In this document: one piece after another, positions 38,716-47,665 of the stretch
How the letters are laid out: every line of letters begins with the position of its first letter
Position numbering within the stretch: the first letter of the stretch is position 1
Source of the DNA: Methylotenera sp.
GTDB lineage: Bacteria; Pseudomonadota; Gammaproteobacteria; Burkholderiales; Methylophilaceae
Assembly (NCBI RefSeq): GCF_029946165.1
Contig: NZ_JAQSDZ010000005.1
Span: forward strand, 248,001-312,000
DNA: 64,000 bases
Reading direction: 5' to 3'
Notes under the pieces: generated by a model
The model's database searches: none
What the model was told of the DNA's origin: nothing
The model's input: the letters and a program-made list of their open reading frames with translations, nothing else
Made by a program: the position numbers and the translations under genes

Positions 38716-39165
38716 ATGGCAACGCAATCAAGCAATGTATTAACAATGTTACAAGACCTAGCCTCAAAAGAGGTGGATGAGGCTGCATTGGCTTTGGCTA
38801 AGGCAATGAAACTGGCTCATGAGGCGCTCGTTAAGCAAGAAATGCTAAATGAATATAGGCTAGATTATGTGAGAAATCTGAATAAGCTTTTAGAGACTGG
38901 GATGGGCGCTGAGTCTTATCAAAATTTTCAGAATTTTTTTGGTAAGTTAGATCAAGCAATCGCTGGGCAGCAACAAGTGGTTGAGATGGCGAATCAGCAA
39001 GTAAAAGTTCACAAGCAATTATGGCAAGAAAGTCAGCGTAAAAAACTTTCTTATGAAGTGCTAACAAATCGATCTGAAAAACGCATGCTTAAAGTAGAGC
39101 AAAAAAAAGACCAGAAGCTTATGGATGAGTTTGCGATGCGTATTACTAGAACTAAGCATCAGTAA
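38716..39165 (+). CDS. fliJ: Flagellar export protein FliJ
   Basis: FliJ is a coiled-coil protein that contacts FliI and FlhA in the export apparatus. The protein has 149 residues and is almost entirely alpha-helical with high Lys, Glu and Gln content. QKKDQKLMDEFAMRI-like KKDQKLMDEFAMRITRTKHQ ends it. Direct sequence identity to characterised FliJ is low; the position after fliI supports the call. Confidence 0.9.
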   Translation: MATQSSNVLTMLQDLASKEVDEAALALAKAMKLAHEALVKQEMLNEYRLDYVRNLNKLLETGMGAESYQNFQNFFGKLDQAIAGQQQVVEMANQQVKVHKQLWQESQRKKLSYEVLTNRSEKRMLKVEQKKDQKLMDEFAMRITRTKHQ

Positions 39166-39261
39166 CTTAACCATCATTAACTAATTATTATTTTATTAAT
39201 TGAAGAATTAATTGAAACTTAGGCTAACAATAAACGACTTTAGTTTTAGGGATTAAATAAC

Positions 39262-40548
39262 ATGAAGAATTTATCATTACAAATGACCGAGACATCATTA
39301 AAAAAACCATTAGATGCAGTTAACAAAAACACTCCAGTATCTAGCGCATCTAATACTGAAAATAACGCTTCATTCCAAATGATGTTAAACAAGCAAGTGC
39401 AAGCCAAACATGCTTCAGCCAGAGAAATTGAGAGTAAACAAAACCAAACGAAACAAACTCAAAAAAATGCTCAAAATGGAAGCGCTTTACCACAAGTGAA
39501 GACTGCGACCAATCATACCAAAGCTATCAAGGATGCGGAAAAAGTTGACCCCATGCAACTGGCCTCTAAAGAAATAATGGCGCTTGATACAAAGTCTGCC
39601 TTACTCAAAGGGGGTGATGAATCTCAAGTTGAAAATGATGGTGCAATTCTGAAGGATGTCAATTTATCAGATAAAACGCCCATCACAGATATCTCTGGCC
39701 TGCAGATGTTTTCCTCTATGATGTCTGAAGTTAAACAGACAGCATTAGCAAAAACTGCGGTAGCGGGGAATGGCTCGGAAATGACTGCCGATAAACAACT
39801 CAGTTTAGGCGCCGAAAAAGGCTCTATATTAAAAGATTCGGTGTTAAGCAATGCCTTGTCTCAAGGTAAAAATAGCGCTGATGCTAAAGATTTAGCCGTT
39901 ATTGATGATAAACAGTCTGGTCGTGAGTGGATAGATACTGTGTTGCCAAATGCTAAGTCTGCAAATGGTGATGATGCTGCTAAATTGATGCTAAAGGCTG
40001 AAAAAGACTCCTTAAATAAAGAAATGGCGATGCCTGCTAACTACCAAACAACCAGTCTACCAAGCATTCAAGCTAAAGCCGCAGAAGCCATGCAGCAGTT
40101 AGGCAGTAGCAATACCCTCAATGTCTATCCAGGAAAAGCAGGTTGGGATCAAGCCATTAGTCAAAAGGTCGTATGGATGCTAGGTGCTCAAGAGCAATCC
40201 GCCACGTTAACACTTAACCCTCCAGACCTAGGGCCATTACAAATCGTGATTCGTGTACACAATGATCAAGCCGATACGACGTTTATTTCGGATAATGCTG
40301 AAGTAAGACAGGCGCTGCAAGATGGTATGGATAACCTACGTGGAAAAATGAATGAGTCCGGTATTCAACTGGGTCAGGCAAACGTGAATTCTGGCGGGCA
40401 AATGCAACAACAGTTTCAGCAAGCTGCCCAGCAATCAAGAGCAGAAGCATCAGTTAAAGATTCAACTATATCTTCCACTGAACAGGTTAACAGCTCTAAT
40501 AAAACCTTAGTGCATACCTCCAATGGTTTAGTCGATACCTTTGTATAA
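39262..40548 (+). CDS. fliK: Flagellar hook-length control protein FliK
   Basis: FliK is the secreted ruler that sets hook length and triggers the export switch through FlhB. The protein has 428 residues. The N-terminal two thirds are low complexity (Lys, Gln, Asn, Ser, Ala). The C-terminal Flg_hook domain (about residues 290-390) has SATLTLNPPDLGPLQIVIRV and MDNLRGKMNESGIQLGQANV. A Gln-rich tail follows. It closes the fliFGHIJK group; a second FliK-like gene lies at 31749. Confidence 0.93.
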   Translation: MKNLSLQMTETSLKKPLDAVNKNTPVSSASNTENNASFQMMLNKQVQAKHASAREIESKQNQTKQTQKNAQNGSALPQVKTATNHTKAIKDAEKVDPMQLASKEIMALDTKSALLKGGDESQVENDGAILKDVNLSDKTPITDISGLQMFSSMMSEVKQTALAKTAVAGNGSEMTADKQLSLGAEKGSILKDSVLSNALSQGKNSADAKDLAVIDDKQSGREWIDTVLPNAKSANGDDAAKLMLKAEKDSLNKEMAMPANYQTTSLPSIQAKAAEAMQQLGSSNTLNVYPGKAGWDQAISQKVVWMLGAQEQSATLTLNPPDLGPLQIVIRVHNDQADTTFISDNAEVRQALQDGMDNLRGKMNESGIQLGQANVNSGGQMQQQFQQAAQQSRAEASVKDSTISSTEQVNSSNKTLVHTSNGLVDTFV

Positions 40549-40615
40549 GTGAAAGTCAGCATGGTTCTTTTCGATTAATTTTGTAAGCATAAAAAATGCT
40601 AGGCATTCATATTTT

Positions 40616-40639
40616 ACAATCACAATCACAATCACAATC
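40616..40639. repeat. Short tandem repeat (ACAATC) x4
   Basis: Four perfect copies of a six-base unit lie in the 225-bp gap between fliK and fliL. They are not within a coding region or an obvious promoter. Confidence 0.8.
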
Positions 40640-40773
40640 TTCAATTTAACACCTTTTTCCCTCTCTTATCTAAGCATGTTACTAAGCTGTTTTTTTCCAT
40701 AATGTAAGCATCAATAACACCAGTGACTGCCAAACAGGCAGTACAGGTTTAATACATATGGAAAGGCAATAAA

Positions 40774-41274
40774 ATGGCAGCAGATCCCAAACCAAAAGGC
40801 GCTGAAGAACCAGCAGAAACAGCGCCAAAATCCAAAAAGAAATTGATTGTTATGATTGCCGTAGCTGTATTGTTGGCTGGTGGCGCTGGCGCAGGTTGGT
40901 TTTTAACACACCAAAAGTCAGATCATAAAAAAGAAGTTAAGCATGAAGAGCCAGCGCAGGTGCCAGTATTTGTATCGCTTGATGTCTTTACGGTTAACCT
41001 TCAACCTGATCCTGACGATAAATTCTTGCAAACGGAGATTTCATTACAAGTGGCTAATGCTGAACAGGCTGAGCTATTGAAGGCGCAAATGCCCGCAGTT
41101 AGAAGCCGTCTATTGATGTTGTTGACTAGCAAAACCGCGTCTGATATTTCAACCTCTGAAGGTAAACAGAAATTGAGTGATGAGATTGTCGCTGAGATTG
41201 TTAAGCCATTTTCTAAAAATGCTAAACCTCAAGAAGTGTTAGGTGTCTTTTTTACATCCTTCGTCATTCAATAA
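40774..41274 (+). CDS. fliL: Flagellar basal body-associated protein FliL
   Basis: FliL is a single-pass inner membrane protein that supports stator function. The protein has 166 residues. The transmembrane segment is at about residues 23-44 (KLIVMIAVAVLLAGGAGAGW). The periplasmic FliL domain follows, with VFVSLDVFTVNLQPD near residue 66. A small GGCAGT/ACTGCC hairpin lies upstream at 40726-40742. It is first in fliLMNOPQR. Confidence 0.95.
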   Translation: MAADPKPKGAEEPAETAPKSKKKLIVMIAVAVLLAGGAGAGWFLTHQKSDHKKEVKHEEPAQVPVFVSLDVFTVNLQPDPDDKFLQTEISLQVANAEQAELLKAQMPAVRSRLLMLLTSKTASDISTSEGKQKLSDEIVAEIVKPFSKNAKPQEVLGVFFTSFVIQ

Positions 41275-41292
41275 TGCGTTCGATACTAAGCC

Positions 41293-42297
41293 ATGGCCGA
41301 TAAATTTTTATCACAAGACGAAGTTGATGCCTTATTAAAAGGTGTCGACGGCGATCAAGACGACGAACAACCTGCTGCAAATGCGGGAGATGTGCGAGAT
41401 TACAATCTTGCCACGCAAGAGCGCATCGTTCGTGGGCGGATGCCTACGCTTGAGATCATTAATGAGAGATTTGCTCGCTTGGTGCGTATTGAATTGTTTA
41501 ACTTTTTACGTCGTACCGTGGAAGTATCAGTTGGGCCTGTGCGCATTACTAAATACAGTGATTTTGTGCGTAACTTAGTGGTTCCCACCAATTTAAACCT
41601 AATACAAATGAAGCCATTACGTGGCACAGCACTCATGGTGTTCGACCCTACATTGGTGTTTTTGGTGGTTGATAATATGTTTGGCGGCGATGGCCGTTTT
41701 CATACACGGGTAGAAGGTCGTGACTTTACTCAGACTGAACAACGCATTATTCAGCGCATTCTCAATATTGTATTTGAAACTTACGCAAAATCATGGGAAC
41801 CAGTTTACCCCGTTCAATTTGAATATATGCGTTCTGAAATGAATACTCAGTTTGCCAATATCGCTACGCCGAATGAAGTGGTGATCGCAGTTACGTTTAA
41901 TGTTGAATTAGGCCCAGCTAGTGGCGAGATTCATTTTTGTTTCCCATACTCTATGTTAGAGCCGCTTCGTGACATGCTCAGTTCACCATTGCAAGGTGAG
42001 GTGTTAGGCACTGATAAACGTTGGGTAAAACTCATGACTCAACAGGTGCAAGCGGCTGAAGTTGAGATAGTGGCTGACCTTGCCAAAACCAATATGATGA
42101 TTGGCCAAGTGCTTAATATGAAGGTCGGTGATGTGATACCACTTAATATTGAAGAGTCTATTGAAGCGCAGGTAGATGGTGTACCTGTGATGCTTTGCAA
42201 ATATGGGATGTTTAATGGTCAATACGCGCTACGTGTAGAAAAATTATTGAGATCCAATTCCACCGAATATATAAAAGGAGAACCTTATGGCGAATGA
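41293..42297 (+). CDS. fliM: Flagellar motor switch protein FliM
   Basis: FliM is the C-ring protein that binds CheY-P and changes motor direction. The protein has 334 residues. The N-terminal CheY-binding segment FLSQDEVDALLKGVDGD is present at residues 4-20. The middle domain has RPTLEIINERFARLVR-like MPTLEIINERFARLVRIELF near residue 50. The SpoA-type C-terminal domain is complete. Its end overlaps the fliN start by 11 bp. Confidence 0.97.
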   Translation: MADKFLSQDEVDALLKGVDGDQDDEQPAANAGDVRDYNLATQERIVRGRMPTLEIINERFARLVRIELFNFLRRTVEVSVGPVRITKYSDFVRNLVVPTNLNLIQMKPLRGTALMVFDPTLVFLVVDNMFGGDGRFHTRVEGRDFTQTEQRIIQRILNIVFETYAKSWEPVYPVQFEYMRSEMNTQFANIATPNEVVIAVTFNVELGPASGEIHFCFPYSMLEPLRDMLSSPLQGEVLGTDKRWVKLMTQQVQAAEVEIVADLAKTNMMIGQVLNMKVGDVIPLNIEESIEAQVDGVPVMLCKYGMFNGQYALRVEKLLRSNSTEYIKGEPYGE

Positions 42298-42760
42298 TGC
42301 TATAGATGATACTGCCGTTGCGGAAGATGATTGGGGTGCCGCGATGGCAGAACAAAGTACAGCCGAAGCCGCAGATGATTGGGGCGCGGCGATGGCCGAG
42401 CAAGAGGCTACAGATGCTTCAGTTTTACAAGCCAAGAATGTTGAGCAAACTCAAGTGTTTACAGAATTTACCGCTAAAAATAAATTACAAGATACGCAAA
42501 ATGATATTGATTTCATTTTGGATATTCCAGTACAGCTTACTGTTGAACTTGGCCGCACTAAAATTGCGATTAAAAACTTACTACAACTAGCACAAGGTTC
42601 AGTGGTTGAGCTTGATGGCATGGCTGGTGAGCCGATGGATGTATTGGTTAATGGCTGCTTGATTGCACAAGGTGAAGTGGTGGTGGTGAATGATAAGTTT
42701 GGTATTCGTTTAACGGACATTATTACGCCTGCTGAGCGCATACGTAAAATCAATCGCTAA
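42287..42760 (+). CDS. fliN: Flagellar motor switch protein FliN
   Basis: FliN forms the lower C-ring with FliM and also localises FliH-FliI. The protein has 157 residues. The C-terminal SpoA domain (about residues 80-155) has IPVQLTVELGRTKIAIKNLL and GIRLTDIITPAERI. The N-terminal 45 residues hold two copies of DDWGAAMAEQ separated by six residues, an internal duplication. GGAG lies 5 bp before the ATG, inside the fliM end. Confidence 0.96.
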   Translation: MANDAIDDTAVAEDDWGAAMAEQSTAEAADDWGAAMAEQEATDASVLQAKNVEQTQVFTEFTAKNKLQDTQNDIDFILDIPVQLTVELGRTKIAIKNLLQLAQGSVVELDGMAGEPMDVLVNGCLIAQGEVVVVNDKFGIRLTDIITPAERIRKINR

Positions 42761-42772
42761 AAAGTGCTTGCT

Positions 42773-43270
42773 ATGACAAAACATCATAAACATTTCGCTC
42801 TGAATATTTTAGCAATACTTAGCTTTGCACCAAGTTTAGCATTTTCTGCAGAAGCGGTTGCTGTATCGCCCACAGGTGGCGTGTTAAAAATGGTGATTGG
42901 TCTTGCTGTGGTATTAGCTGTGATGGCGCTGATAACTTGGGTTTTGAAACGTATGGTGCCAGGTGTAGGCAACAAGCAATCAGTGATTCGCATTGTTGGT
43001 GGCGTAAGTGTAGGTTCTCGCGAGCGTGTGGTGGTGTTAGAAGTTGCGGGTCGCTGGATTGTGGTTGGCGTCGCTTCAGGACAAGTCAGCAGTCTTGCGA
43101 ATTTAGAAAGTGGTACTAACAACCTTGCTGAAAGTATGCCGATGGGTGGAAGTATGACCGATTCAGGCAACGATGGCTTTAGTAATACCTTTGCATCATG
43201 GTTACTAAAATCAACAGGTAAGATTTTAGAAAAAAAAGATACAGATAGTAAAACAGACAATTCAATTTAA
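42773..43270 (+). CDS. fliO: Flagellar biosynthesis protein FliO
   Basis: FliO assists assembly of the FliP-FliQ-FliR export gate. The ATG at 42773 gives 165 residues ([20 protein letters not shown]); an in-frame GTG nine bases upstream is an alternative. A hydrophobic N-terminal segment resembling a signal peptide (ending AFSA-EA) is followed by one transmembrane helix at about residues 39-60. The SpoIIIJ/FliO-like region has [20 protein letters not shown]. The position between fliN and fliP confirms the call. Confidence 0.9.
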   Translation: MTKHHKHFALNILAILSFAPSLAFSAEAVAVSPTGGVLKMVIGLAVVLAVMALITWVLKRMVPGVGNKQSVIRIVGGVSVGSRERVVVLEVAGRWIVVGVASGQVSSLANLESGTNNLAESMPMGGSMTDSGNDGFSNTFASWLLKSTGKILEKKDTDSKTDNSI

Positions 43271-43277
43271 GTTAGCC

Positions 43278-44054
43278 ATGACTACATCATTACTAAAATC
43301 TATACTCAATAAAACCGTTGCATTCGCTGCACTGATTTTAGCCAGCATGCTGATATTGCCTGGCATGGCATTCGCTGAAAATGGTATGCCTTTAGTGAAT
43401 GCATTGCCGGCAGCGGGCGGTGGTCAGAATTACACCTTGAGCTTGCAAACGCTCATTTTACTGACTTCACTTACCTTCTTACCAGCCGCTTTATTAATGA
43501 TGACAGGTTTTACACGCATCATTATCGTGTTGTCATTGTTGCGCCAAGCCTTAGGCACACAATCTGCACCACCAAATCAGGTGATGGTTGGTTTGGCGCT
43601 GTTTCTAACATTTTTCGTTATGAGCCCTGTGCTAGATAAAATTTATGTAGATGCTTATCAACCGCTTTCAGAAAATAAAATCACTATGCAAGAGGCTATG
43701 GAGAAGGGCGCAGCTCCACTTAAAGCATTTATGATGAAGCAAACGCGTGAAGGTGATTTGGCACTATTTGTGAATATGGCAAAAATGGAAAAAATTGACA
43801 CCCCAGATCAAGTACCTTTATTAGTGTTGGTCCCCGCGTTTATGACAAGTGAATTAAAAACTGCGTTTCAAATTGGTTTTGCCATTTTCATTCCATTTTT
43901 GATTATTGATATGGTGGTTGCGAGTGTGTTGATGGCGATGGGGATGATGATGGTCTCGCCTGCTATTGTGTCATTACCATTCAAATTGATGTTGTTTGTA
44001 CTAGTCGATGGTTGGCAATTATTGCTAGGTTCGCTGGTGCAAAGTTTTTACTAA
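43278..44054 (+). CDS. fliP: Flagellar biosynthetic protein FliP
   Basis: FliP is a core component of the export gate, five copies per gate. The protein has 258 residues. A cleavable-type signal sequence ends near MAFA-ENG, as in E. coli. Family motifs are [20 protein letters not shown] near residue 77 and [20 protein letters not shown] near residue 197. It lies 7 bp after fliO. Confidence 0.97.
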   Translation: MTTSLLKSILNKTVAFAALILASMLILPGMAFAENGMPLVNALPAAGGGQNYTLSLQTLILLTSLTFLPAALLMMTGFTRIIIVLSLLRQALGTQSAPPNQVMVGLALFLTFFVMSPVLDKIYVDAYQPLSENKITMQEAMEKGAAPLKAFMMKQTREGDLALFVNMAKMEKIDTPDQVPLLVLVPAFMTSELKTAFQIGFAIFIPFLIIDMVVASVLMAMGMMMVSPAIVSLPFKLMLFVLVDGWQLLLGSLVQSFY

Positions 44055-44099
44055 CACTCCATCTATTTCTAAGACGATATTTTCTAAAGGAAACCTACA

Positions 44100-44369
44100 A
44101 TGACCCCAGAAAGCGTGATGACATTAGGTCGAGATGCAATGGAAATCACTTTGCTAGTTGCCGCGCCTATTCTACTGGTCGTGCTTACAATTGGTCTTTT
44201 GGTCAGTATTTTTCAAGCGGCAACCCAAATAAACGAGGCTACTTTATCTTTTATTCCTAAACTGGTCGGCGTATTTGGCACTTTGATGTTTGCAGGTCAA
44301 TGGATGTTAACTACATTGGTCGATTATATGCATTTAGTCTTTACGAGTATTCCCGCTATGGCTAACTAA
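44100..44369 (+). CDS. fliQ: Flagellar biosynthetic protein FliQ
   Basis: FliQ is a small export-gate subunit (89 residues, two transmembrane helices, about 17-40 and 50-75). MTPESVMTLGRDAMEITLLV and the QAATQINEATLSFIPK segment are typical. AAAGGA lies before the ATG. The order fliP-fliQ-fliR is preserved. Confidence 0.97.
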   Translation: MTPESVMTLGRDAMEITLLVAAPILLVVLTIGLLVSIFQAATQINEATLSFIPKLVGVFGTLMFAGQWMLTTLVDYMHLVFTSIPAMAN

Positions 44370-44429
44370 GCTATAGTTAACTCGGTAGATTAACAAGCTT
44401 AAGCCAACGTAAAGTCGTCAGGTTATACA

Positions 44430-45227
44430 ATGATTTCAATCAGCAGCGATCTTCTACAAACTTGGATTGTGAACCTGCTTTGGCCGTTGACACGAATATT
44501 AGGCGTGATAGCGGCAGCACCTATATTTAACCATACAGCCATTCCCAATCAAGTCAAACTTGGCCTAGGCATCATGCTGACTTTAATCATAGTGCCAACT
44601 TTGCCAGCGATGCCACAGTTCGAGATATTTTCATTTCAAGGTTTACTGATTCTAGTGCAACAGTTGGTCATTGGCTTGGCCATTGGGTTTAGTATGCGCA
44701 TGGTTTTTTCTGCGGTTGAGCTAGCAGGGCAATTAATTGGTATGTCGATGGGCCTTGGTTTTGCTAGTTTCTTCGATCCACAAACTCAAGGACAAAGTAC
44801 GGCAATTAATCAATTTTTGGTGCTACTAGCGATGCTTATTTTCTTAAGTTTAGATGGCCATCTATTAATAATAACAGCCGTAGCTAATAGCTTTGTGACC
44901 ATGCCAATTGCACTCGGAGGTAGTGGTATCGAGCCCTTAAAAATCGCTATGTGGGGCGAAGCCATATTTAGTGTAGGTTTATTATTAGCATTGCCTGCGG
45001 TGGCAGCTTTGTTGATCACTAACATGGCATTGGGCATACTCACAAAAACGGCTCCACAACTCAATTTGTTTGGTATTGGCTTCCCTGTTACATTAAGTCT
45101 TGGGCTGGTTGTTATAGCGCTTTCATTACCAGGAATGCTAAAACCGATTGAGAATTTTATAGAGAAAGGTGTTAGCAATATGATGCAGGTAGCAGTGCCC
45201 ACAAACAAATCAAATTTAAACAACTAA
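44430..45227 (+). CDS. fliR: Flagellar biosynthetic protein FliR
   Basis: FliR is the single-copy export-gate subunit next to FlhB (265 residues, about six transmembrane helices). Motifs include FSAVELAGQLIGMSMGLGFA near residue 95 and the following DPQTQGQS. It is the last gene of fliLMNOPQR; flhB and flhA are not in the window. Confidence 0.96.
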   Translation: MISISSDLLQTWIVNLLWPLTRILGVIAAAPIFNHTAIPNQVKLGLGIMLTLIIVPTLPAMPQFEIFSFQGLLILVQQLVIGLAIGFSMRMVFSAVELAGQLIGMSMGLGFASFFDPQTQGQSTAINQFLVLLAMLIFLSLDGHLLIITAVANSFVTMPIALGGSGIEPLKIAMWGEAIFSVGLLLALPAVAALLITNMALGILTKTAPQLNLFGIGFPVTLSLGLVVIALSLPGMLKPIENFIEKGVSNMMQVAVPTNKSNLNN

Positions 45228-45311
45228 TTTAAATTAGCTGTATTCACACGGAAAATGCAGTGATTAATTATTTGTAGTTAATATTGACAGTAGAAAGTTT
45301 ATAGGAAGATC

Positions 45312-46064
45312 ATGGAAGACGTTACACATGCATATGATGAAGAGCAGTTTATTGTTCAAAATCAAAAAGAAATCATTCAGATATTAAACGAACTGGCTAA
45401 GCATCACGAGATGATTAAAATATCATTCAGTCATGACACCTGTCTGACTAATGTGATTTCTGTCGATGCCCATAATAATGTGGTTTATCTTGATATTGGT
45501 ATTGACGATGCATTTAACAATCGATTATTGGCAAGCCATCATGTGGTTTTTTCTAAAGAAGATGGTGTTAGAATTAAATGGATAAGTGATCAACTCACTT
45601 TAGCAACACTGAAAGACGGTAAGGCCATTAAGATTGCTTTGCCTCATAAGTTAATGCGTTTACAACGTAGAGAATTTTTTCGATTAACTACCCCTATTGT
45701 TAACCCAGTACCATGCATTATTCCCATTCCAGATGCAGAAAGTCCTGATGCAAATCGAGTGCTTGAGTTAACATTGGTCGATGTTAGTTTAGGTGGCATT
45801 GGCGTGATAGTAGCTAATCCGTTAAATGAAGTATTTGTCATTGGTGCTAATTTCGATCAATGTAGAATCAACTTCCCCGAGATAGGGGAGACTAATCTTA
45901 CGTTACAAGTGCGTAATATCAGGCCAATTACCATGAAAGATGGCACAGTCAAACACAGAGTAGGGCTACAGTTTATATCACCATCACGCGGTAACGAAGG
46001 TTTAATCAATCGATATACCTTTAATTTAGAACGCCAAGCGATGGCGCTGGCAAGTAAGTTGTAA
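45312..46064 (+). CDS. ycgR: Flagellar brake protein YcgR (PilZ domain)
   Basis: YcgR binds cyclic di-GMP and slows or biases the flagellar motor. The protein has 250 residues. The N-terminal YcgR domain covers about residues 1-115. The PilZ domain begins with the ligand motif RLQRREFFRL (near residue 117), and DVSLGGIG near residue 157 supplies the (D/N)xSxxG motif. Both c-di-GMP-binding motifs are intact. It follows fliR by 84 bp, linking c-di-GMP signalling to the flagellar block. Confidence 0.93.
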   Translation: MEDVTHAYDEEQFIVQNQKEIIQILNELAKHHEMIKISFSHDTCLTNVISVDAHNNVVYLDIGIDDAFNNRLLASHHVVFSKEDGVRIKWISDQLTLATLKDGKAIKIALPHKLMRLQRREFFRLTTPIVNPVPCIIPIPDAESPDANRVLELTLVDVSLGGIGVIVANPLNEVFVIGANFDQCRINFPEIGETNLTLQVRNIRPITMKDGTVKHRVGLQFISPSRGNEGLINRYTFNLERQAMALASKL

Positions 46065-46178
46065 TGTATTAGAATAGTGTTCAGTAAAAAAATTATACAA
46101 AGCGGCTTTTTTTAAAACCTAGCCTATTCTTTTGTAAGGAATAAATAGTCCTTATATAAAACATCGCTTAATCATAAA

Positions 46179-46213
46179 AAAAGCCCCAATCAATAAAAAT
46201 GACTGGGGCTTTT
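46179..46213. terminator. Bidirectional terminator between ycgR and the EAL-HDOD gene
   Basis: AGCCCCA (46182-46188) pairs with TGGGGCT (46204-46210), with A-runs before and T-runs after, so it can stop transcription from both converging genes. Confidence 0.85.
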
Positions 46214-46228
46214 GTATAATAATTTGAC

Positions 46229-47443
46229 CTAAATTCCTAGTGTTTCAACCCAAGCCAGTGCGGCAATATGGCATTCATTCACTTTAGAGGCGTCATACTG
46301 CAACAATTCGGCGATTTCCAGAATGCGCTTATCGTCAGAGTCTTCGCATGCTTCTGTCAATTGCAAGAAAGGACCATAAATTCCTGTGCGTGTGAGAAGT
46401 GCTTCACTGACAGTTTCTGGCAGTTGAATTTTCTCCAGCACTGTTTCCATCGGCATTTTTAGAATGGCGTCTAATAAGGAGAAAACACCAACGATGAATA
46501 GATTATCGCGGTCATGTTTCTCAAAGTAGCTTTCACCTAATAGTTCGGTCAGTCGTCCGCGGGTGATAGATGTTTTCATTAAAGCTGGTGGCGTAGAGTT
46601 TTCACCCGCCGTCACCATTAATAAGGTTAACCAACGGTAAAGTTGCTTTCTGCCTAGAATAGTTAACGCGTGATTGATGGATTGTATTTCGCATGAAAGC
46701 CCAAATCCAACAGAGTTAATATAGCGCAATAGCTTGAATGATAAAGCAGTATCTTTTTTAAACCCTGCTTCAATTTCACTATTTTCACCATCTTTACTGA
46801 CTGTATTGAGAATATTCAATACACTGTCAAATGAAGCATTAATGACTTTAGAGGTAAATGTCTCAGGGCGTGCAAAATGAAACCCTTGAAATAAACGGAA
46901 ACCAATTCTTTTACACTCATCAAACTGCGCATCGGTTTCAACTTTTTCAGCAATCATTTTTACTGAAGATCCGTGGAGTTGATTGTAAGCGTTTTGCAAT
47001 TCTGCAGAACTAAGAAGTTGAATATCTATTTTAATATAATTGGCAAATGGCAATAAGGGAGATTTTTCCGTGTTTAAATTGGGATTATCTAATGCAATTT
47101 TAAAGCCTTGTTCGCTTAGACTTTTGCAACGCTCCGTCGTTTCTGCACTGTGTGATACTGTACGTAAAATCTCAAGCACAGTACGTTTTGGTGGCATTAA
47201 CTCCAAAAACTCGCTGTTAAGCATTTCTTCATTCACGTTTATAAATGCGAGTTTGTCACCTAACAGCCACTGCATATCAATGCCTCCTATGGTGTTCATT
47301 AGCACGCTGGAATAGGCTTTAAATTCATCTTCAAATATGGCGCTATCTGCCTCTGCACTATGCCTAAAGAAAAGCTCATAGCCAATGATTTGTTGCTTCT
47401 CATCCATAATGGGCTGACGCCCGATAAATGCTTGATCTTCCAT
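46229..47443 (-). CDS. EAL-HDOD domain signalling protein with degenerate EAL
   Basis: This is a YuxH/CdgJ-like protein of 404 residues from the ATG at 47443 (MEDQAFIGRQPIMDEKQQII). An in-frame TTG 33 bp upstream is possible. The N-terminal EAL-like domain retains YELFFR, KIDI and AEKVET. The DDFG-type loop reads ALDNPN, so the second metal-binding Asp is Asn and c-di-GMP hydrolysis is doubtful. The C-terminal HDOD domain (about residues 190-400) has LRYINSVGFGLSCEIQSINH. Relatives affect motility, and the position next to ycgR fits. Confidence 0.88.
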   Translation of the reverse strand: MEDQAFIGRQPIMDEKQQIIGYELFFRHSAEADSAIFEDEFKAYSSVLMNTIGGIDMQWLLGDKLAFINVNEEMLNSEFLELMPPKRTVLEILRTVSHSAETTERCKSLSEQGFKIALDNPNLNTEKSPLLPFANYIKIDIQLLSSAELQNAYNQLHGSSVKMIAEKVETDAQFDECKRIGFRLFQGFHFARPETFTSKVINASFDSVLNILNTVSKDGENSEIEAGFKKDTALSFKLLRYINSVGFGLSCEIQSINHALTILGRKQLYRWLTLLMVTAGENSTPPALMKTSITRGRLTELLGESYFEKHDRDNLFIVGVFSLLDAILKMPMETVLEKIQLPETVSEALLTRTGIYGPFLQLTEACEDSDDKRILEIAELLQYDASKVNECHIAALAWVETLGI

Positions 47444-47665
47444 ATCTTCGACTCTCAAATTCAAACTATTAAACAATGTTCTAACTTAGGTAAATAAATA
47501 ACTAATTCTTATACAAATTTTACCTCAAAACTGAGGTGGATTACTAAGTTTCTAAAGCATTTCACTACTTTCTCTGCGCTTTTCAAGGGCTATCAAATTC
47601 AAAATAAATGTTATCCTACTTGCACCTTAAAACATTACCTCCATTAGAATAAAACAATCATTACG

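Noticed and set aside
42784-43260. Long minus-strand open frame opposite fliO
   Set aside because: It is the antisense shadow of fliO, with low-complexity composition and no recognisable domain.
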